A stretch of DNA of 50,000 nucleotides, from contig JAXHNP010000006.1 of assembly GCA_034520365.1 (NCBI GenBank), positions 1-50,000 of the forward strand. The letters run 5' to 3'. The notes beneath the pieces were generated by a model. The model searched no databases and had not been told where the DNA came from. It saw nothing but the letters and a program-made list of their open reading frames with translations. A program made the translations under genes and the position numbers. Positions 44,760 through 50,000 of this stretch are shown here, piece after piece; positions within the stretch are counted from its first letter, which is position 1; each line of letters opens with the position of its first letter. The stretch is from Desulfobacterales bacterium (GTDB lineage Bacteria > Desulfobacterota > Desulfobacteria > Desulfobacterales > Desulfosalsimonadaceae).

Positions 44760-47700
44760 ATGGCGACACCGGCGCATAACTTTGTTCATCTCCATGTGCA
44801 CACCGAGTACAGCCTGCTGGACGGGGCCATCCGTATCAATCAGCTGCTTGAGCGGGCAAAGCAGTATAACATGCCCGCGGTGGGCATTACCGATCACGGC
44901 ACCATGTTCGGGGTGGTCGATTTTTATGAAAAATCGACCAAGGCCGGTATAAAGCCGATTATCGGCTGCGAGTCCTATGTGGCCCCGAGAACCATGCGGG
45001 ATAAAACCCCGATGGACCATAAAGGCATGTCCCACCTGGTGCTTCTGGCAAAAAATCAGACCGGCTATCAGAACCTCTGCCAGCTGGCCACCCAGGCAAG
45101 TCTTACGGGATTTTATCACAAGCCCCGCATCGACAAGGAGATCTTGCGGGCGCATGCGGAGGGATTGATCGGGCTGTCCGCCTGTCTGAAAGGCGAAATT
45201 CCGTCTTTGATCCAGGCCGGCCGTATCAATGAGGCGGATGAAGCGGCCCGGTTCTATAATGAGCTGTTCGGCGAGGGCAATTTCTACCTCGAAGTCCAGA
45301 ACAACGGGATTGATGTACAGGCCAAAGTCAACGAGGGGCTTCTGGATATGAGCCGGCGGCTCTCTATCCCTCTGGTGGCCACCAATGACTGCCATTACCT
45401 GGATCAGAAAGATGTGCGGGCCCATGATGTGCTGCTCTGCATTCAGACCGGAAAGACGGTCAATGAAACCGAGCGGTTGAAGTTCGGCACTGAGGAGCTT
45501 TATTTTAAGCCGGCCGGGGAAATGATCGCGGCATTCGGCCAATATCCGGGGGCCATTGAAAATAGCGCTGAAATCGCGGAGCGCTGCAATGTGGAGTTTG
45601 TTTTTGGCGTCCACCATTTTCCGCACTTTGATCTTAATGCCGATAAGTCCGAGGCGGAAATTTTTGAGGAGAAGACCCGCAGCGGATTTGAAATGCGGCT
45701 TGAACGGATTCTCGCCAAAAATCCGGATATCGATGTCTCGGCCTATAGAAAGCGGCTGGACTATGAAATTTCGGTCATCAATAATATGGGGTTTCCCGGC
45801 TACTTCCTGATCGTGGCCGACTTTATTGAATATGCCAAGAAAAACCATATTCCGGTGGGCCCGGGGCGGGGCTCGGCCGCCGGGAGCCTTGTGGCCTATG
45901 CCCTGGGGATTACCGATATTGACCCCCTGGTGCATGGGCTTTTGTTTGAACGGTTTTTAAATCCCGACCGCATCAGCATGCCGGATATTGACGTGGACTT
46001 CTGCATGAACGGCCGGGAGGATGTGTTCCACTACGTGGTTGACCGCTATGGCGGCGGGGATTACGTGGCCCAGATCATCACCTATGGAAAGATGAAGGCC
46101 CGGGCCGTGATCCGGGATGTGGGCCGGGCACTGGATATCCCGTTAAACGAAGTGGATGCCATTGCCAAGCTCGTACCGGAGGATCCCAATATCAGCCTGG
46201 AGAAAGCCATTGAAAAAGAGCTGCGGCTGGCGGAAAAGGCTAATACCAACCCGGACTATGCCGAACTGCTGGAAATCTCCAAATCCCTTGAAGGCTTGAA
46301 CCGCCACGTTTCCACCCATGCGGCCGGCGTGGTAATCGGTGACAAGCCCCTGGTGGCGTATCTGCCGCTTTATCGCGGGAAAAAGGGAGAGGTCCTGACC
46401 CAGTTTGACATGAACATGGTGGAGAAAATCGGGCTGGTCAAATTCGATTTTCTGGGGCTGCGGAACTTAACCATCATGGCCGATACCCTGCGCATTATCG
46501 CGGATCAGGGCAAAACCCCGCCGGATCTCATTAATCTCGACACAGCGGACCCCGATACCTACCGGCTTCTCTCATCCGGCGACACCACCGCCGTGTTCCA
46601 GCTGGAAAGCACCGGGATGAAGGATCTGATGATCCGATTAAAGCCGGAGAAATTCGCGGATGTAACGGCGCTTGTGGCGCTTTACCGGCCCGGGCCGATT
46701 GAGTCCGGGATGGTAAACGACTTTGTGGAGAGAAAGCACGGCCGCAAAGCCGTTGAGAACCTGGTCCCGGAGCTGGAGCCCATACTGGCGGAGACCTACG
46801 GGGTCATTCTTTACCAGGAACAGGTCATGAAAATCGCCGGCGAGCTGGCCGACTATTCCATGGCCGAAGCGGACGGCCTGCGCAAGGCCATGGGCAAAAA
46901 GATTGCCGACAAGCTGGCCAAGGAGCGGGAGCGGTTTGTGGAGGGGGCGACCAACAACAATATCCCCAGGGACAAGGCGATACAGCTCTTCGAGCTGATC
47001 GAAAAATTTGCCGGATACGGGTTTAACAAGTCCCACAGCGCCGCTTATGCCATGATCGCCTATCAGACGGCCTATCTGAAGTCCCATTTTCCGGTGGAAT
47101 ACATGGCCGCGGTCCTGACCAGTGAAATGAACAACTCCGATAACGTGGTCAAGTACATCGCTGAATGCCGGAATCAGAACATACCGGTGCTGCCGCCGGA
47201 TATCAACGAGAGCAACCGCGAGTTTACTGTGACCGGAGAAGCCATCCGCTTCGGGCTGGCAGCGGTCAAAAACGTCGGGGATTCCGCCATTGAATCGATT
47301 ATTAACACCCGGGCTGACGGCCATTATTCATCTGTGTTCGAATTCTGTCAACGGGTGGACATCCGGAAAGTCAACAAACGGGTGCTGGAGAGCCTGATTC
47401 AATGCGGCGCGTTTGATTCCACCGGGTATAACCGCGCCCAGATGATGGCGGCGGTGGAAGATGCCCTGGATTACGGACAAAAAATTCAAAAGGAGGCGGC
47501 AGACCCGCAGCTTCAGTTGTTCGGCAATGGAGCGGCCGCCCAGTCCATCAATCCGCCGGTCATGCCGGAGATCTCTGAGTGGGACAAGCGCAAAAAGCTT
47601 GAACTTGAAAAAGAGGCCATCGGTTTCTACATCACAGGCCACCCCCTGGATGAATATCAGGATCTGATCGAAAAATTTGCCTCCACCAATGCCATTGCAT

Positions 47701-48293
47701 TAAAGGAGGACGGCGTGGTAGATGGAAAAATGATTCGGATCGGCGGCATCATTCGGAGCTTAAAGACCATTACCACCAAGCGGGGGGAGAATATGGCCTT
47801 TGTGTATCTCGAGGATATGAAGGGCGCGGTCGAGGTTACGGTATTTCCTTCCGTTTATCAGGCGGTACGCGACATATTGGCCGAAGATGCGCCGGTTTTT
47901 GTCCAGGGCCAGGTACAGAAGAATGAGCAGGCGGTCAAGCTATTGGCCGATACCCTGATCCCGATCGAAAAAGCGGAAGAAACCTGGGCGGCCAGTGTCC
48001 ATTTGACGGTTGATACCGGCATCTGCGAAGAAAAGACCCTGACCCGGCTCTATGAAGTGCTGAACAAATATCCCGGCCAATGCAAAGGCTATCTCCATCT
48101 GGTTATTCCGGAAAAAACCGAAACCATCATTGAGCTGCCGGAGCATATGAAGCTCCGGGTCGGGGTCGGGCTTGCCCGCGAGGTCAACAATCTGCTCGGC
48201 TACCCGGCCATTCAGACCCATTGCGCGCCCATTCCGGCCGCGCAGAAGAAAAATGGAAATGGCAAGCCGCGGAAGAAGGCAAAATATCATTGA
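44760..48293 (+). CDS. dnaE: DNA polymerase III alpha subunit
   Basis: 1177 residues, full length. The N-terminal PHP domain reads HLHVHTEYSLLDGAIRI and TDHGTMFG. The polymerase core has PGRGSAAGSLVAYALGITD, the catalytic MPDIDVDFC and NRHVSTHAAGVVI. Later come the helix-hairpin-helix region (INTRADGHYSSVFEFCQRV), an OB-fold near residue 1000 (IRIGGIIRSLKTITTKRGE) and a C-terminal tau-binding part. GAGGAAG lies before the start, 16 bp after guaB. Confidence 0.97.
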   Translation: MATPAHNFVHLHVHTEYSLLDGAIRINQLLERAKQYNMPAVGITDHGTMFGVVDFYEKSTKAGIKPIIGCESYVAPRTMRDKTPMDHKGMSHLVLLAKNQTGYQNLCQLATQASLTGFYHKPRIDKEILRAHAEGLIGLSACLKGEIPSLIQAGRINEADEAARFYNELFGEGNFYLEVQNNGIDVQAKVNEGLLDMSRRLSIPLVATNDCHYLDQKDVRAHDVLLCIQTGKTVNETERLKFGTEELYFKPAGEMIAAFGQYPGAIENSAEIAERCNVEFVFGVHHFPHFDLNADKSEAEIFEEKTRSGFEMRLERILAKNPDIDVSAYRKRLDYEISVINNMGFPGYFLIVADFIEYAKKNHIPVGPGRGSAAGSLVAYALGITDIDPLVHGLLFERFLNPDRISMPDIDVDFCMNGREDVFHYVVDRYGGGDYVAQIITYGKMKARAVIRDVGRALDIPLNEVDAIAKLVPEDPNISLEKAIEKELRLAEKANTNPDYAELLEISKSLEGLNRHVSTHAAGVVIGDKPLVAYLPLYRGKKGEVLTQFDMNMVEKIGLVKFDFLGLRNLTIMADTLRIIADQGKTPPDLINLDTADPDTYRLLSSGDTTAVFQLESTGMKDLMIRLKPEKFADVTALVALYRPGPIESGMVNDFVERKHGRKAVENLVPELEPILAETYGVILYQEQVMKIAGELADYSMAEADGLRKAMGKKIADKLAKERERFVEGATNNNIPRDKAIQLFELIEKFAGYGFNKSHSAAYAMIAYQTAYLKSHFPVEYMAAVLTSEMNNSDNVVKYIAECRNQNIPVLPPDINESNREFTVTGEAIRFGLAAVKNVGDSAIESIINTRADGHYSSVFEFCQRVDIRKVNKRVLESLIQCGAFDSTGYNRAQMMAAVEDALDYGQKIQKEAADPQLQLFGNGAAAQSINPPVMPEISEWDKRKKLELEKEAIGFYITGHPLDEYQDLIEKFASTNAIALKEDGVVDGKMIRIGGIIRSLKTITTKRGENMAFVYLEDMKGAVEVTVFPSVYQAVRDILAEDAPVFVQGQVQKNEQAVKLLADTLIPIEKAEETWAASVHLTVDTGICEEKTLTRLYEVLNKYPGQCKGYLHLVIPEKTETIIELPEHMKLRVGVGLAREVNNLLGYPAIQTHCAPIPAAQKKNGNGKPRKKAKYH

Positions 48294-48368
48294 TCTAGCG
48301 GACAATTTCCGGATCGGTTGGATATTTTCAAAATTTTAAAATTTAAGCATGCAGAAAAGGGAGGCCTT

Positions 48369-48758
48369 ATGAAAAATCATGTTCTGAAATTCTGTATCAT
48401 CGGAGTTATTGCCGTGTCTCTCTTGATGGTCTCCGGTTGCGCGGGGTATATGGAGTATCTCAGCCGGAGTTCCCGGCCGGGTATCAATGCTACCAGCACC
48501 GTAACCCGGTATGAGTCCACGGATTATGACGTTTTGGGCATTGTTTCCGCCAAGGGCGAATCCAGGTGTATTTTAGGCATCATCGTCGAAGGCACCGAGG
48601 GCGAAGCGCTGTTGTGGGATGCGGCAAAAAGCCAGTTCGGGGACCGGGTGACCGGCGTTAAAGACATTAACAAGAGCTATGAGTATCAAAGCGTTTTGCC
48701 GCCCATATTCTGCGAAATCAAAACCACTTATGTGGGCACCGCCGTTCATGAACGGTAA
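48369..48758 (+). CDS. Small lipoprotein, TRL-like
   Basis: 129 residues. The ATG at 48369 has GGGAGG upstream and starts a lipoprotein signal (lipobox VSGC). The mature part (STDYDVLGIVSAKGESRCIL, EALLWDAAKSQ, then a Cys near the end) resembles TRL-like small lipoproteins, whose function is unknown. The frame extension to 48318 lacks support. Confidence 0.65.
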   Translation: MKNHVLKFCIIGVIAVSLLMVSGCAGYMEYLSRSSRPGINATSTVTRYESTDYDVLGIVSAKGESRCILGIIVEGTEGEALLWDAAKSQFGDRVTGVKDINKSYEYQSVLPPIFCEIKTTYVGTAVHER

Positions 48759-48832
48759 TGAAGGCCAGTGTTTTTGAGAACAAGCCCAATCGATCCGGAA
48801 TTGTAATTTTTTCAAGGCAAAAAGGATAGTGA

Positions 48833-49966
48833 ATGAATGTTCCCCTGCTTGATCTAAAACGACAATACCAGCAAATTAAGGATGCGTGTCTGCGGGTAAC
48901 TACGGAGATTTATGATTCCCAGCACTTTATCCTGGGCCCCTATGTAGAAACTTTGGAGCGGGAAATCAGCGCGTACTGCCAAACCGACTATGCCGTTGGC
49001 GTCTCCTCAGGCACGGATGCCCTGCTGATTGCGCTGATGGCGGCGGATATAGGCGTCGGCGATCGGGTGCTTACCACGCCCTATACTTTTTTCGCCACTG
49101 CCGGCTCCATCCGCCGGCTGGGGGCGATTCCGGTGTTCGCAGACATTGAAGCGGATACCTATAACATTGATCCCCATGCCCTTGAATCAGTGCTGACAAA
49201 AATGCCGCCGGAAGAAAAACAGACGGTAAAAGCGATCATGCCGGTCCATCTCTATGGACAGTGCGCGGAGATGGCGCCGATTTTGGAGATCGCCGGCTCC
49301 CTTGGGCTTTCTGTAATAGAGGATGCGGCCCAGGCCATCGGGTCCGAATATCAGGGCAAGCGGGCGGGCGCGCTGGGCGATTTCGGCTGTTTTTCGTTTT
49401 TCCCGTCCAAAAACTTAGGCGGATTCGGAGACGGGGGGATTGTCACCACCCAATCGGTGGATTTATATGATAAGCTAAAGATCCTCCGGGTCCACGGCGG
49501 ACACCCCAAGTACTATCATCAGGTCATCGGCGGCAACTTCCGCCTGGATGCCCTGCAGGCGGCCATCGTTTCCATAAAGCTTTCCTATCTGGATCAATGG
49601 ACGCGTGCCCGTCAGGAAAACGCCGAAAAATACCGGGCGTTGTTCAAAGCCGCGGGGTTGGATACGGTCATCGGGCTGCCGGTTGAAAAACAGGATCGGC
49701 ATATATACAATCAGTTTGTGATCCGGGTGCCGGAAAAACGCGATGCGCTCCGGGCTTGGCTGAATGAATCCGGCGTGGGCAATGAAATCTATTATCCGGT
49801 TCCGCTGCATTTGCAGGCCTGTTTTGCGGATCTGGGCTACAGAGAGGGGGATATGCCGGTATCGGAAAAAGCCGCGGCCGAAACCCTTGCCCTGCCCATA
49901 TTCCCGGAACTTACGGATGAAGAGCTTGAATACGTGGTGGATCGGATTCGGGTCTTCTATTCATAA
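48833..49966 (+). CDS. DegT/DnrJ/EryC1/StrS sugar aminotransferase
   Basis: 377 residues of PLP-dependent sugar nucleotide aminotransferase. It begins [15 protein letters not shown], has [29 protein letters not shown] and the PLP lysine in [14 protein letters not shown], then [13 protein letters not shown] and YYPVPLHLQ. It transfers an amino group to a keto-sugar nucleotide for cell-surface glycan synthesis. The exact sugar is not readable; WlbE/WecE/ArnB-type enzymes are the nearest in pattern. A weak ribosome site precedes the ATG. It is probably the start of a polysaccharide cluster beyond the window. Confidence 0.9.
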   Translation: MNVPLLDLKRQYQQIKDACLRVTTEIYDSQHFILGPYVETLEREISAYCQTDYAVGVSSGTDALLIALMAADIGVGDRVLTTPYTFFATAGSIRRLGAIPVFADIEADTYNIDPHALESVLTKMPPEEKQTVKAIMPVHLYGQCAEMAPILEIAGSLGLSVIEDAAQAIGSEYQGKRAGALGDFGCFSFFPSKNLGGFGDGGIVTTQSVDLYDKLKILRVHGGHPKYYHQVIGGNFRLDALQAAIVSIKLSYLDQWTRARQENAEKYRALFKAAGLDTVIGLPVEKQDRHIYNQFVIRVPEKRDALRAWLNESGVGNEIYYPVPLHLQACFADLGYREGDMPVSEKAAAETLALPIFPELTDEELEYVVDRIRVFYS

Positions 49967-50000
49967 TTGATAAGGTCGGAGATTTTATCTTGTGAATGTC

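Noticed and set aside
49992-50000. Possible start of the next gene (GTG with GGAG upstream)
   Set aside because: Only three codons lie within the window, so nothing can be said about the product.

Overview
The window reads as chromosomal DNA of a Gram-negative anaerobe, most likely a Desulfobacterota (deltaproteobacterial) sulfate reducer or syntroph. The inference rests on three things. The outer-membrane and TonB machinery shows a Gram-negative envelope. A benzoyl-CoA reductase/2-hydroxyacyl-CoA dehydratase-type enzyme with its activase sits beside GlcD/GlcF/Hdr-type iron-sulfur redox proteins. SBBP/InlB-repeat surface proteins and abundant short dispersed repeats are also present. No rRNA or tRNA was seen, so the taxonomy stays an inference.

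Layout. (1) 40-4050: a giant secreted repeat protein. (2) 4051-5595: a gene graveyard and repeat region holding a broken REP-type transposase, the tail of a dead TonB-dependent receptor, a duplicated promoter segment and a REP-pair (BIME) element. (3) 5596-17439: a Pho-box promoter, a 41-codon lipoprotein leader ORF, a three-repeat surface lipoprotein, then a complete TonB2-type energy module (DUF3450, TtpC-like, ExbB, ExbD, TonB, TPR) and its TonB-dependent receptor. (4) 17455-24467: the phosphate regulon, with phoB-phoR-pstB-phoU on the minus strand diverging from pstS-pstC-pstA through a spacer carrying a Pho box in each direction. (5) 24678-28533: a His-rich small protein and a minus-strand group (radical SAM protein, U32 protein, Mth938-like protein, unknown). 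(6) 29030-36184: the CoA-ester radical dehydratase/reductase module with its redox partners. (7) 36461-49966: mostly housekeeping genes: an LpxL-like acyltransferase, hisC, cmk, rpsA, sppA, a YciO-like gene, a frameshifted guaB, dnaE, a small lipoprotein and a sugar aminotransferase.

How the parts fit. The large lipoprotein has a good Pho-type promoter of its own, and the TonB module and receptor lie directly against the pst/pho genes. Together they suggest a phosphate-starvation outer-membrane acquisition system for a phosphorus compound: surface lipoprotein, receptor and dedicated energiser feeding the periplasmic PstS/PstCAB route. This is the main candidate for an undescribed system here. 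The second candidate is the 29-36 kb module, where an ATP-dependent one-electron activase and a two-subunit iron-sulfur enzyme travel with a GlcD-like flavoprotein and two CCG-type iron-sulfur proteins. Its substrate cannot be read from the sequence.

Recent genome dynamics are visible. An unequal crossover tripled the lipoprotein repeat (819 bp identical). A 101-bp BIME occurs as perfect inverted copies 19 kb apart. A 150-bp hairpin element begins exactly at two stop codons, and heptamer repeats sit in the pstS leader.
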